Below, piece by piece: positions 7,467 to 15,894 of a stretch of 35,173 nt of DNA. Source of the DNA: Opitutales bacterium (lineage in GTDB: Bacteria > Verrucomicrobiota > Verrucomicrobiia > Opitutales > Seribacteraceae); NCBI GenBank assembly GCA_028042835.1, contig JAOFOL010000019.1, forward strand, positions 1-35,173. Reading direction: 5' to 3'. Made by a program: the position numbers and the translations under genes. The notes beneath the pieces were generated by a model. It had not been told where the DNA came from and made no database searches. It was given only the letters and a program-made list of their open reading frames with translations. Position 1 is the stretch's first letter, and each line of letters begins with the position of its first letter.

Positions 7467-8404
7467 CTAAAGATGAGTCAGACCCAGTTCTGGCAAAAGA
7501 TCTACTACCAGATATTGCCCGGCGATTCCTTATATATATTTCTAAAGAAAGAAGGTTGTCGTCTCATACAACCCGAAATTATGAACATGCCATAAAAGCT
7601 TTTCTCTCATGGTATTCTAAATCTTCTGCTCCCAAGGGTTTAGAAGATGTAGACCGTCTAGATGCTCGCTCATATTTAATCGAAGCTCAATCAAGTCTTT
7701 CAAAAACAACCCTGCGTAATCATTTCTCAGCTTTAAAGGGTTTATTTCGCTTTGCTCAAGAAAGAGAGGGCTATAAAATAAATCCTTTTGCTAATTTAAC
7801 TCTACCTAAACTTGACAAACCTTTACCAAAATTTCTTACGGAAAAACAAGCCCAGACATTAATTCAGAATATCAAAATTTATGATGAAGGAGGTAAAAGT
7901 GGAGAGTTTTTACGAACAAGAGACCAAATTATCATTAAAATTTTATACTCAGGCGGTTTAAGGGTTAGTGAACTTGTCAGTTTAAATTACCAAGATATAG
8001 ATTTCGTAAATGCAACTCTTAAAATTGTGGGGAAAGGGCAAAAAGAAAGGATCACGCCAATCGGAAATAAAGTTTTGCAAGATGTCATTCACTTCAGAAA
8101 CAATCATGCAGTGGACGCATCCACGCAAGCACCTCTCATAATAGGTAAATCTGGCAAGCGTCTCACAACAAGATCTATTCAATTAATCCTGAAAAAAAGG
8201 CTTAAACAAGCAAATCTTCCAGAAGATTTATCCCCACATAAACTAAGGCATTCTTTTGCGACCCATTTACTTGATCGGGGGGCTGACCTTCGGGCAGTAC
8301 AGGATTTACTTGGTCACTCAAGCTTATCCACTACCCAGATATACACACACCTTTCCGTAGCTAGACTTAAGGAAGCACATAAGATTGCCCATCCACGCTC
8401 CTAA
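7448..8404 (+). CDS. xerC: Tyrosine recombinase XerC/XerD
   Basis: A 318-residue tyrosine recombinase with the full catalytic set: R172 (GGLRVSEL), K196 (VGKGQKER), H264 and R267 (PHKLRHSFATHLL), H290 (LLGHSSLSTTQ) and nucleophile Y299 (IYTHLS). An N-terminal SAM-like core-binding domain covers about residues 20-110. Length and the AHPRS tail match Xer recombinases that resolve chromosome dimers at dif with FtsK; XerC fits the ending slightly better than XerD, but I cannot separate them with certainty. I chose ATG at 7448 because Xer proteins begin close to this point. An upstream start at 7394 would add 18 residues lying over the preceding gene. No att-like repeats or phage genes lie nearby, so it is probably housekeeping and not a mobile-element integrase. 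Confidence 0.88.
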   Translation: MGETQVTKDESDPVLAKDLLPDIARRFLIYISKERRLSSHTTRNYEHAIKAFLSWYSKSSAPKGLEDVDRLDARSYLIEAQSSLSKTTLRNHFSALKGLFRFAQEREGYKINPFANLTLPKLDKPLPKFLTEKQAQTLIQNIKIYDEGGKSGEFLRTRDQIIIKILYSGGLRVSELVSLNYQDIDFVNATLKIVGKGQKERITPIGNKVLQDVIHFRNNHAVDASTQAPLIIGKSGKRLTTRSIQLILKKRLKQANLPEDLSPHKLRHSFATHLLDRGADLRAVQDLLGHSSLSTTQIYTHLSVARLKEAHKIAHPRS

Positions 8405-8506
8405 AGTTCAGACTTATAAAATGAGTGAGAAAAGTTTACATGATTTGATATTTTTTTGCTTGCCGAGTAGCATTACCTTTTCTTCAATTGTATTAATATA
8501 ACATTA

Positions 8507-9115
8507 ATGAAAATACTCACCCAGATCACTCTTATCATATCTTGCCTTAACTCTCAGATCGGTGCTACTGAAAGCGTCTTTGATTTTAAAGATCCAAAAA
8601 ATGTAAATAATATAATTTTTCAAATGGACGCCCCCCTTGAATCAATAAATGGTTCAGGTGATAAAATTAGTGGGAATGTAACTTTCAATCCAGAAAAACC
8701 AGAATTGACCAAAGGGAAAATCATCCTTGAATCAGCTAGCCTGCATGTAGGGAATCCTGTCCTGAAAGAGCATATGCATGGAAAGGATTGGTTAGAAGTT
8801 GATAAATATCCAACCATTAGCTTCTCACTTAATAAACTTCATGGAATAAAAAAAGAAGGGATCAATTATCACGCACAAGCTCATGGTAAGATGAATATTC
8901 GTAATGTTACGCTTGATATGAAGATCCCAGTTAAGATAACCTACCTCAAAGGTATGCTGGCCAAAAGGAACCGAGTCGAAGGAGATTTGTTAGTAATAAG
9001 ATCAAAGTTTTCTGTTAAAAGAGACGATTTTAATATTCAAGCAGGCAATAATCTTGAGAAGGTTGCGAACCAAATAGAAATATCTTTAAATGTTGCAGGG
9101 GCTCACCCATTTTAA
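8507..9115 (+). CDS. Secreted YceI-family lipid-binding protein
   Basis: 202 residues with an N-terminal signal peptide (about 1-20: charged start MKIL, hydrophobic core, ending near IGA). The rest is a YceI-like lipocalin-type barrel: FKDPKNVNNIIFQMDAPLE near the start, GNVTFNPE in an early strand, HMHGKDWLEVDKYPTISF as the conserved family motif, and FSVKRDDFNI near the end. YceI proteins bind isoprenoids or other amphiphilic molecules in the periplasm; substrate here is unknown. It stands alone: 102 bases after the recombinase and followed by a hairpin terminator at about 9166-9197. A link to the nearby ole-type lipid genes is possible but unsupported. Confidence 0.85.
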   Translation: MKILTQITLIISCLNSQIGATESVFDFKDPKNVNNIIFQMDAPLESINGSGDKISGNVTFNPEKPELTKGKIILESASLHVGNPVLKEHMHGKDWLEVDKYPTISFSLNKLHGIKKEGINYHAQAHGKMNIRNVTLDMKIPVKITYLKGMLAKRNRVEGDLLVIRSKFSVKRDDFNIQAGNNLEKVANQIEISLNVAGAHPF

Positions 9116-9137
9116 TATTTTAAATAACTTACCCCAC

Positions 9138-9157
9138 GGGAGAACCCCCATTCTCCC
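9138..9157 (+). other. Small GC-rich hairpin upstream of the terminator
   Basis: A 7-base perfect stem, gggagaa (9138-9144) with ttctccc (9151-9157), loop ccccca. It lies between the yceI stop and the stronger hairpin at 9166-9193, so the transcript has two adjacent stem-loops. It may add to termination or protect the 3' end. Confidence 0.4.
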
Positions 9158-9165
9158 ACCCCATT

Positions 9166-9197
9166 AAGCGGGAACGTTTACACGTTCTCGCTTTTTG
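9166..9197 (+). terminator. Rho-independent terminator after the YceI gene
   Basis: The stem agcgggaacgt (9167-9177) pairs with acgttctcgct (9182-9192), 11 pairs including one G-U, with a 4-base loop, followed by a run of T (9192-9196). This is a canonical intrinsic terminator. It ends the yceI transcript and stands about 26 bases before the cysC start at 9223, so the cys operon must either start from a promoter overlapping this region or be controlled by read-through. Confidence 0.75.
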
Positions 9198-9222
9198 GTT
9201 TAGTACTCAATTTCACATCAAA

Positions 9223-9831
9223 ATGTCCTCTCAGAATATATTTCCAATAAATGACCGCTTTGTGACCAGGCAAAAGAAAGAAATTTCTTTTGGTCACAGA
9301 GGTGGAGTCTATTGGTTGTGCGGCTTATCTGGATCAGGAAAAAGTACCCTTGCAATCTCATTGGAAAAATTCCTATTTGAAAAAAACTGCCATTCCATTG
9401 TTTTGGACGGAGATAACCTAAGAAGTGGTATTTGTAACGATCTGGGATTTTCAATGGAAGACCGTAAAGAGAATGTACGTAGGGTAAGTGAAGCGGCTAA
9501 ACTAATGGCAAGTAATGGGTATATTGCAATTGTTTCATTAATTTCACCAACAAAAGAAGTTCGAAGTCTCGCAAAAAAAATAATCGGTGAAGTAGATTAT
9601 TTTGAAATCTTTATAAAATCCACCTTTGAAAAATGCCATGAAAGAGACGTCAAAGGTCTTTATGCTGATTCTGAAAGCGGTAAGATTACCTCATTTACTG
9701 GTAAGGACTCAGTTTTCGAAGATCCAACCACCCCTTGGATGGTAATTGATACTGAGCATGAAACTATCGCCAATTCAGTATCAAAAATTTGTGATGCAGT
9801 TTATAATCAATGTTCAAAACCAAACACTTAG
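9223..9831 (+). CDS. cysC: Adenylyl-sulfate (APS) kinase
   Basis: 202 residues. The P-loop GLSGSGKST spans 34-42, DGDNLRSG (62-69) is the APS-binding signature, RKENVRRVSEAAKL is conserved in APS kinases, and SLISPTKEVR corresponds to the ISP motif. The product phosphorylates APS to PAPS. It is a stand-alone kinase, not fused to CysN as in many bacteria. The stop TAG directly abuts the cysD start codon with no spacer, and the order C-D-N within one transcript points to a single activation unit. No cysH, cysI or sulfotransferase gene follows, so whether PAPS feeds sulfur assimilation or sulfation is not shown by the sequence. Confidence 0.93.
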   Translation: MSSQNIFPINDRFVTRQKKEISFGHRGGVYWLCGLSGSGKSTLAISLEKFLFEKNCHSIVLDGDNLRSGICNDLGFSMEDRKENVRRVSEAAKLMASNGYIAIVSLISPTKEVRSLAKKIIGEVDYFEIFIKSTFEKCHERDVKGLYADSESGKITSFTGKDSVFEDPTTPWMVIDTEHETIANSVSKICDAVYNQCSKPNT

Positions 9832-10737
9832 ATGCGTAACTACAACTTGAACCATTTACAGCAAATCGAAGCGGAAGCCATATATGTGCTTCGTGAAACT
9901 GCTGCTCAATTTGAACGACCTGGCCTGCTTTTTTCAGGAGGCAAGGATTCGATCATCATGGCTCACCTTGCCTCTAAAGCATTTGCTCCAGCCAAGATTC
10001 CCTTTCCATTTGTTCATGTAGATACCGGACATAATTTCGAGGAAACAATAAAATTCAGAGACAAGTTTGTTGAATCCTATGGCGTTCAACTTATTGTTGG
10101 AAAAGTCCAAGAGTCTATAGATAGAGGCACAGCCACCGAGGAAACTGGAGCAAATGCGAGTCGCAATGCACTTCAATCCGTAACCCTGTTGGAAACAATT
10201 GATCGTGAGAATTTCGACGCCTGCTTAGGTGGTGGACGAAGGGACGAAGAAAAAGCGAGGGCGAAAGAACGATTTTTTTCTCACCGTGATGCATTTGGGC
10301 AATGGGACCCGAAGAACCAACGTCCAGAATTATGGAATCTTTTTAATGGTGGAAAAGGGCAGGGAGAAAACTTTCGTGTATTTCCATTAAGTAACTGGAC
10401 TGAGATGGATGTATGGCAATATGCCAAAATTGAAAATATTGAACTACCCAACATTTACTTCGCACACGAAAGAGAAGTCATTGAGAGAAACGGTTCCCTT
10501 TTGGCAGTAACAGATTTTGTAACCCCAACGGAAAATGAAGATATCCTGAAGCAAACAGTTCGCTTTCGCACAATTGGAGATGCTACTTGTACTGGAGCTG
10601 TCGTTTCTGATGCACAAAATATCGATGATGTCATTGCTGAAGTTGCTGCCTCAAGAATAACAGAAAGAGGGGCTCGGGCTGATGACAGGAGATCAGAGGC
10701 AGCAATGGAAGATCGTAAGAAACAAGGATATTTCTAA
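9832..10737 (+). CDS. cysD: Sulfate adenylyltransferase small subunit
   Basis: 301 residues, the normal CysD length. The PP-loop SGGKDS (35-40) binds ATP, FVHVDTGHNF and GGGRRDEEKARAKERFFS are CysD signatures, WTEMDVWQYAKIENIE is the conserved central helix, and the C-terminus RRSEAAMEDRKKQGYF is essentially invariant in the family. With CysN it forms the ATP sulfurylase that makes APS from sulfate and ATP in the cytoplasm. The start ATG follows the cysC stop with zero spacing, and nine bases separate its stop from cysN. Confidence 0.95.
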   Translation: MRNYNLNHLQQIEAEAIYVLRETAAQFERPGLLFSGGKDSIIMAHLASKAFAPAKIPFPFVHVDTGHNFEETIKFRDKFVESYGVQLIVGKVQESIDRGTATEETGANASRNALQSVTLLETIDRENFDACLGGGRRDEEKARAKERFFSHRDAFGQWDPKNQRPELWNLFNGGKGQGENFRVFPLSNWTEMDVWQYAKIENIELPNIYFAHEREVIERNGSLLAVTDFVTPTENEDILKQTVRFRTIGDATCTGAVVSDAQNIDDVIAEVAASRITERGARADDRRSEAAMEDRKKQGYF

Positions 10738-10746
10738 ACCATACTC

Positions 10747-12021
10747 ATGAGCAAAGAAAAAGATTACCTTAAAATGGATATGCTACGCTTCACGACCGCT
10801 GGAAGTGTGGACGATGGTAAAAGTACTTTAATAGGCAGATTGTTTCACGATACGAAATCAATTTTTGAAGATCAACTTGAAGCTATTGAGAAAAGCAGTC
10901 GAAGTCGAGGCGATGAAAACATCAACTTGGCACTACTTACAGATGGTCTGCGCGCTGAGAGAGAGCAAGGTATTACGATTGATGTTGCTTACCGCTATTT
11001 TGCTACTCCTAAGCGAAAATTTATTATAGCGGACACACCTGGTCATATCCAATACACAAGGAACATGGTTACAGGTGCATCAACTGCAAACCTTGCTCTT
11101 ATATTAGTTGACGCACGCAACGGAGTTGTTGAGCAGACTCGCAGGCATAGCTTTATTGCAGACCTTCTGGGAATTAAACATATCGCGGTATGTATTAATA
11201 AAATGGACTTGGTTGATTACCAAGAAGATGCTTATGAAAAAGTACTTCGACAATTTAGTGACTTTGCCAGTCGCCTTGAAAATGTTTCAGAATTAACTTT
11301 CATACCTTTAAGTGCATTACAGGGAGATAATGTTGTCGACCGTTCAGAAAATATGCCCTGGTACAAAGGTCCACCGCTACTTTACCACCTTGAGAATGTT
11401 TATGTAGGTTCTGATGCCAATCATGTTGATTCTCGCTTTCCAGTTCAATGGGTTATTCGACCTCATTCTGATAAATATCATGATTTCCGTGGATTTGCGG
11501 GACGAGTAGCAGGTGGTGTGTTTAAGGTAGGAGATGAAATCAGAGCTCTTCCATCTGGTTTCAGTTCAAGAATTTCTAAAATTTTTATGGGTGATAAAGG
11601 AATTGATGAAGCATTTTCTCCCCAATCTGTAACGATTCAACTAGAGGATGAGATTGATATCAGTAGAGGTGACATGTTAGTCAAACCAAATAATCAGCCT
11701 AAGGTATCCCAAGATTTAGATGCTAGAATCTGTTGGTTCTCTGGTTCAAAAAAATTGATCAAAGGAGGGAAATATCTCATCAAGCATACAACAAAATCTG
11801 CCCAGGCCATGATATCGGAAATATGCTACAAAGTGGATGTGAATACACTTAGGAAAAATGAAGGAGATCAAGAATTTGGCATGAATGATATAGGGAGGAT
11901 AAAATTCCGCACCTCAGAACCGCTTTTCTTTGATACATACAGGAGGAATCGAAATACAGGTAGTTTCATTCTTATTGACCCATTTACCCATCAAACCCTT
12001 GCAGCGGGAATGTTAAGGTGA
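10747..12021 (+). CDS. cysN: Sulfate adenylyltransferase large (GTPase) subunit
   Basis: 424 residues of the EF-Tu-like GTPase CysN: G1 GSVDDGKST at 19-27, switch segment EREQGITIDVAYRYF, G3 DTPGH at 96-100, and G4 NKMD at 151-154, followed by two beta-barrel domains. GTP hydrolysis drives APS formation by CysD. The protein ends soon after DPFTHQTLAAGM and has no C-terminal APS-kinase domain, agreeing with the separate cysC gene. Its TGA overlaps the ATG of the next gene (TGATG), so the downstream unknown gene is translationally coupled to sulfate activation. Confidence 0.95.
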   Translation: MSKEKDYLKMDMLRFTTAGSVDDGKSTLIGRLFHDTKSIFEDQLEAIEKSSRSRGDENINLALLTDGLRAEREQGITIDVAYRYFATPKRKFIIADTPGHIQYTRNMVTGASTANLALILVDARNGVVEQTRRHSFIADLLGIKHIAVCINKMDLVDYQEDAYEKVLRQFSDFASRLENVSELTFIPLSALQGDNVVDRSENMPWYKGPPLLYHLENVYVGSDANHVDSRFPVQWVIRPHSDKYHDFRGFAGRVAGGVFKVGDEIRALPSGFSSRISKIFMGDKGIDEAFSPQSVTIQLEDEIDISRGDMLVKPNNQPKVSQDLDARICWFSGSKKLIKGGKYLIKHTTKSAQAMISEICYKVDVNTLRKNEGDQEFGMNDIGRIKFRTSEPLFFDTYRRNRNTGSFILIDPFTHQTLAAGMLR

Positions 12022-13142
12022 TGAATTTACCGGGCGATTTGATCCAAAGACTTACTGAGCTTGGACAGAGATTACTTGATCAAAAAAATGCCCATATTAT
12101 AGTTGATGCACTGGGGGAATCGAGTGGATATTGGTTTGGTGGTGGAAATGTAATTTTAGACAGTTCTGGTAACATTCTTATTAGTGGGAGATACCGTAAT
12201 GAGGGGGATGCACGAACTGGAACGGGAGCAGGAGCAAGAGGTCTCGAATGTGCTGTGTTTTCATCGAAATCAACCCATTCTAAATTTGAAAAAATCTTAT
12301 CTTTTTCAAAAGATGATCTTTCTCATAGAGAAGAAGTTGTATCGATTGAGGGCGTCTCCTTATTGAAGAGTCCAAATCAAGATAATAAATTTGATTTCAT
12401 TATCTCCACCGAAAAAAAGATCGCATACCCAAAGACACTAATCAATTTCCAGAAACCAGGCACAGGAGTTTGGTCAATTGACATACTTTCTTCCGTAAAT
12501 GGATTAGCTTCATTCAAATTAAATGAAATGCAAACTATCGCATCTTCGGAAAAAGGCTCAACCTTACATGTAAAGGATCCGGTAGGGTTTAATGATTCAA
12601 AAGACAACACACATGTTTTGTTCTGCCACCATCCATTTTCATGGTCTAGTTCAAATACTGGACTCATTTCTAGAGAAGCCGGAAAAGATTCTTTCGAATT
12701 AAAATCCGAAAATATTTTAAACCGTGGCAATACTTGGGATGTCGCATGCTCAAGAATTACTGAAAAAATTTCAATTCCGAAACTCGGACAATTTGCAGAC
12801 ATCCCAGACCTTTCACTGTATTTCTATGATGGAGCTGAATGCTTACGTCCTCTTGATCAAAATCCTCAAGCAGCCAAAAGACCTAGGGGGTACTCTTGTG
12901 AAGAACTAGGTGGACTAGCATGGGGCTGGGATGATGAGTTCCCTGTACTCAACAAAATCTCAATAAACTTTCCATTATTCATATCTCCATTTGGCACAGG
13001 ATGCAGTCGTTATGCATCAGCAGTTAGATTTGATGACGATTCAATATTTGCAACATGGCAACAATCTCAATCAAATTACTCCCAACCACTTGTTGGAAAC
13101 CACCTTTCAAGTGCAGAAGTAAAGAGGATTCTAGTTTCCTAA
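12021..13142 (+). CDS. Unrecognised protein, possibly a beta-propeller glycosidase-like fold, coupled to cysN
   Basis: About 373 residues without a signal peptide. I cannot assign a family with confidence. Visible features include GYWFGGGNVILDSSGNILI, RYRNEGDARTG, GARGLECAVFSS, QKPGTGVWSID and SPFGTGCSRYASAVRF. Repeated short beta-rich blocks with G-N-I/V-x-x-D turns are reminiscent of five-bladed propellers of the GH43/32/117 or sialidase-like type, which would make it a cytoplasmic sugar-acting or binding protein. ATG at 12021 is chosen over GTG at 12018 because it forms the TGATG overlap with cysN. The coupling suggests that it acts on, or depends on, the APS/PAPS product, for example in making or sensing a sulfated metabolite. 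That is inference only. Confidence 0.75.
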   Translation: MNLPGDLIQRLTELGQRLLDQKNAHIIVDALGESSGYWFGGGNVILDSSGNILISGRYRNEGDARTGTGAGARGLECAVFSSKSTHSKFEKILSFSKDDLSHREEVVSIEGVSLLKSPNQDNKFDFIISTEKKIAYPKTLINFQKPGTGVWSIDILSSVNGLASFKLNEMQTIASSEKGSTLHVKDPVGFNDSKDNTHVLFCHHPFSWSSSNTGLISREAGKDSFELKSENILNRGNTWDVACSRITEKISIPKLGQFADIPDLSLYFYDGAECLRPLDQNPQAAKRPRGYSCEELGGLAWGWDDEFPVLNKISINFPLFISPFGTGCSRYASAVRFDDDSIFATWQQSQSNYSQPLVGNHLSSAEVKRILVS

Positions 13143-13207
13143 AGATAAACTCTTAACAATTAGCTGCAAAAAACTGTTCCCTGTATACGCTATAAGCCTT
13201 ACTTTTT

Positions 13208-14932
13208 ATGCTCAAGCTCCCAATTATTCTAAGTTCTATTCTCATCGGACTTTCCTTAAACGCTGATTCAAAAGAATCATACCAGTGGACAACAGATCAC
13301 ATGCATGTGGGTGTACGCTGGCAACCTTTTGGTTTCAAAAATTGTGAGGAGAATGATGCGAACCGTCCTTTGATTAACGAGCATAGCAGCTATGCTCAGT
13401 TCTGGGTCAGTTGGAATGCTGCGGAACCAAACCCTCAAAATACAGATTACAAAAATAATCTGTCTGGTTACTTACAGGCTATTGATCATGCAGTAAATCT
13501 TTGCGTAGAGCGTGGAGTTAAAGCGGAATTAGTTATGTGGCATTGCCCATCATGGGCCTCCGAAAGTGGCAAAGGTGGGGCATGGCGTCCAAGGCAAGGG
13601 GAGTACCCCAAATTTGTGGCACGCATGGCAAAACATTTTAAAGGAAGGGTCGGAGCGTACCAATTATACCATGAGGTTAATTTACAAGGCATGATGAATG
13701 GAGCAGATATAAGTTTCATCATGGATGAGGTTTTTACAAATGGGGCTAGATCAATCCGTGAAGTTTACGATGCCGAACCCAAAACACCGGTGATTGTTTC
13801 CACTTCGGGGATTTCCCCTTGTGAAGCCTGCGGGTCGCTAGAAGGGCTAAAGGGCAGTGGAGCTACTGCAGTGGACGACTTTTACACCCAGTTGGTAGGA
13901 AATAAAGTAATGATGAGTCAAGTAGATGCTTTAAATCTCAACATTTCAGATCACTTTAATGGATATGGTATGATGGATGGTAAATTGATACCTAACTGCT
14001 GGACACAATACGATCTTGCTCGCTCAAAACTGGATAAAGCTAATTATTCATCAAAAAAAATACTTTCAGCTGAATCATGGATCTGTTGGGATGGTTCAGG
14101 GAATAATCATGATGTTAATGCAGATGGAAAAAAAGATGAGAGAGATGCATTTGACAAAACAATTACCATCTTTGGTAAAGTCCTTGAACGGGGTTTAAAT
14201 ACAGTTAATTTACCTTGGTGTGATAATTCAAGCAGGTGGTCAATGGGGCTGACTAAACGAGTAGATTACAGCGGTAGAATTAAGCAATTGAAACCGGAGT
14301 GGGTTATACCATCTAATAATGGTGGACATGATATTGTGACTCGTAAGATTGGAGTACATGGTCCAGAGGATCGTCTCAATCCACATGAAGTTCCAGAAAG
14401 TGGACTTCGATTTACTGAACAAGATTACATTAACCCAGGAGACCCAAACCATCTTCACTACTACGCATGGCGTTGGTATTCCCAGATTGCGGGCGGGAGT
14501 GATGAAGTTATTCGCCACGCAATTGCTGGAGAACGTGGTAATAATATCACCGCTCTCGGAAATGGTATGACCGGAAATGAGCAGTATAAAATCTCATCCT
14601 ATAATCGGACAAAAAAATCATTCACAGTCCTATTATATGCCAATGGTGCAGCAGGAAATGGTTCTGTTGTAGTTTCTATCCCTGCTACTATTCAAGAGGG
14701 GCAGTACTATAATAATAAATTCTCAAAAGTTGATTTCCAAGGTGAAGGATTCAAGAATGGAACTAAATACAATGTCAGTACCATAACCAAGGAGATTAAC
14801 AATAGTACGGGTGAAGATGAAAATGTTTCCAATGGAGGCAGTAGGAACCAAATAGTTAGAGAGGGAATTTTAAAAGTAAGAGTCGGTAAACTTAGTAAGT
14901 TCACAAAAATTGTATTTTCAAAGGCCAAGTAA
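13208..14932 (+). CDS. Secreted TIM-barrel glycosidase-like protein
   Basis: 574 residues with a signal peptide (about 1-19). The N-terminal two thirds resemble clan GH-A barrels: FWVSWNAAEPNP (family-like strand 1/2), LVMWHCPSWAS, E156 in YQLYHEVNLQ at the position of the acid/base on strand 4, and E289 in ILSAESWICW as a candidate strand-7 nucleophile. GH39/GH5-like enzymes have this arrangement, but I cannot name the family. Residues 302-313 form an EF-hand/dockerin-type calcium loop (DVNADGKKDERD) just after the presumed nucleophile strand. The C-terminal 120 residues are beta-rich and may be an accessory domain. It lies between the cys operon and the minus-strand sulfatase locus, on the plus strand, and probably belongs functionally with glycan breakdown. 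Confidence 0.75.
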   Translation: MLKLPIILSSILIGLSLNADSKESYQWTTDHMHVGVRWQPFGFKNCEENDANRPLINEHSSYAQFWVSWNAAEPNPQNTDYKNNLSGYLQAIDHAVNLCVERGVKAELVMWHCPSWASESGKGGAWRPRQGEYPKFVARMAKHFKGRVGAYQLYHEVNLQGMMNGADISFIMDEVFTNGARSIREVYDAEPKTPVIVSTSGISPCEACGSLEGLKGSGATAVDDFYTQLVGNKVMMSQVDALNLNISDHFNGYGMMDGKLIPNCWTQYDLARSKLDKANYSSKKILSAESWICWDGSGNNHDVNADGKKDERDAFDKTITIFGKVLERGLNTVNLPWCDNSSRWSMGLTKRVDYSGRIKQLKPEWVIPSNNGGHDIVTRKIGVHGPEDRLNPHEVPESGLRFTEQDYINPGDPNHLHYYAWRWYSQIAGGSDEVIRHAIAGERGNNITALGNGMTGNEQYKISSYNRTKKSFTVLLYANGAAGNGSVVVSIPATIQEGQYYNNKFSKVDFQGEGFKNGTKYNVSTITKEINNSTGEDENVSNGGSRNQIVREGILKVRVGKLSKFTKIVFSKAK

Positions 14933-15101
14933 ATTTTAAATACCCAAGAAAATATCATCCATTCCTTTTAAAACTCACTACATTGATTTGCCAGCACGGA
15001 AATTACATAAGGATACAGGATCCCTGAAGCAATTTCTTGAAAGCTTATGCGAAAGAAATTTTACACTCAAGATCTTCGGTTATATTTAAGCCTCCCAGTT
15101 A

Positions 15102-15740
15102 TTAAAGTTTTCGGATTGTCAGATTTCGGTACCAAACTCGATCATTGTGATCCTGTAAGAGAATGGGACCTGCCCAACTACCAAATCCTTCATTTTTTCG
15201 ATATTTACTTTTTTGAAATCGTTTTTTCCAGTCATCTGAACCCCAGATAATCTCAACCACTTTCCCACCATTCAGCCAATGTTCTATTTTATGTCCATTG
15301 GCTACAATACGACCTGTATTCCATTTACCAACGGGTTTAAGAGTCTTTGAGTCAGGTGCGGCCACCAATTCATAGAGAGATCCTGCCCGATGGGTGGGGT
15401 TTTTATTATCCCGATGTTTTTGATCATCCAATACTTGGTACTCCAAACCAAGACTTCCCCGGGTCCGGTATTTGATTCCACTGTTCCCCGCCTCAGAAAT
15501 TTTCCATTCGAAAGTTAATTCAAAGTCTTTGAATTTTTCTTTGGTTATGATGTCCCCACTCAAACTTTTTCGGTGAATCACGCCATTATTTATTTCCCAA
15601 CCTTTCCCCACTGGCTTTCCTTTAACATTTGTCCATTGCGAAAAGTCATCTTTCTCAAAGAGATCATGCATTTTTTCCAGCTTTGCTGCATGAATATTCC
15701 CGATTATAAAAAAAGAAAATAGAATTTTATATAATTTCAT
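15102..15740 (-). CDS. Secreted DUF1080 (3-keto-disaccharide hydrolase-like) protein
   Basis: 212 residues with a signal peptide (about 1-18, ending near IHA). One complete DUF1080 domain: HDLFEKDDFSQWTN opening, GDIITKEKFKDFELTFEWK (central strands), NSGIKYRTRG, LEYQVLDDQKHRD, GKWNTGRIVANGHKIEHWLNG and the closing VWYRNLTIRKL. The LEYQVLDD and HRAGSLYELVA segments are typical of the members linked to 3-keto-glycoside cleavage. It is the last gene of the minus-strand run and follows the double esterase after 154 bases, so it may have its own promoter. Role: probably periplasmic hydrolysis of an oxidised sugar generated by upstream locus enzymes; this is inference. Confidence 0.9.
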   Translation of the reverse strand: MKLYKILFSFFIIGNIHAAKLEKMHDLFEKDDFSQWTNVKGKPVGKGWEINNGVIHRKSLSGDIITKEKFKDFELTFEWKISEAGNSGIKYRTRGSLGLEYQVLDDQKHRDNKNPTHRAGSLYELVAAPDSKTLKPVGKWNTGRIVANGHKIEHWLNGGKVVEIIWGSDDWKKRFQKSKYRKNEGFGSWAGPILLQDHNDRVWYRNLTIRKL

Positions 15741-15790
15741 ATAGTTGTTAATTAAAAATGATAAGTATGGTTCAATGGATTAAAATTTTT

Positions 15791-15814
15791 CAACCTTCAA
15801 CCTTCAACCATCAA
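15791..15814. repeat. Short tandem heptamer
   Basis: Three consecutive copies of caacctt / caacctt / caaccat in the intergenic stretch between the double-esterase gene and the DUF1080 gene. The rest of this 154-base gap is AT-rich with no other clear signal. It may be an operator-like repeat or chance slippage. Confidence 0.45.
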
Positions 15815-15894
15815 TTTTTTTCGATTTCATTTATTGCGTGAGTAATAAATTAAATGAACTTAAATCAAAGAATTTCATAGTTTCATAATGAATT

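Noticed and set aside
7448-8404. Integrase of a mobile island
   Set aside because: Length and ending match chromosomal Xer recombinases, and no attachment repeats, tRNA or phage genes lie nearby.
10747-12021. Bifunctional CysNC (NodQ-like) fusion
   Set aside because: The protein ends without an APS-kinase domain and cysC is a separate gene upstream.
15031-15060. AT-rich hairpin (aatttctt / aagaaatt) in the convergent gap 14933-15101 as a terminator
   Set aside because: The stem has only 8 mostly A-T pairs with a 14-base loop and no clear T-run; too weak to call.
15047-15250. Short plus-strand reading frame
   Set aside because: It lies mostly antisense to the DUF1080 gene (15102-15740), which has clear family motifs; no homology of its own.
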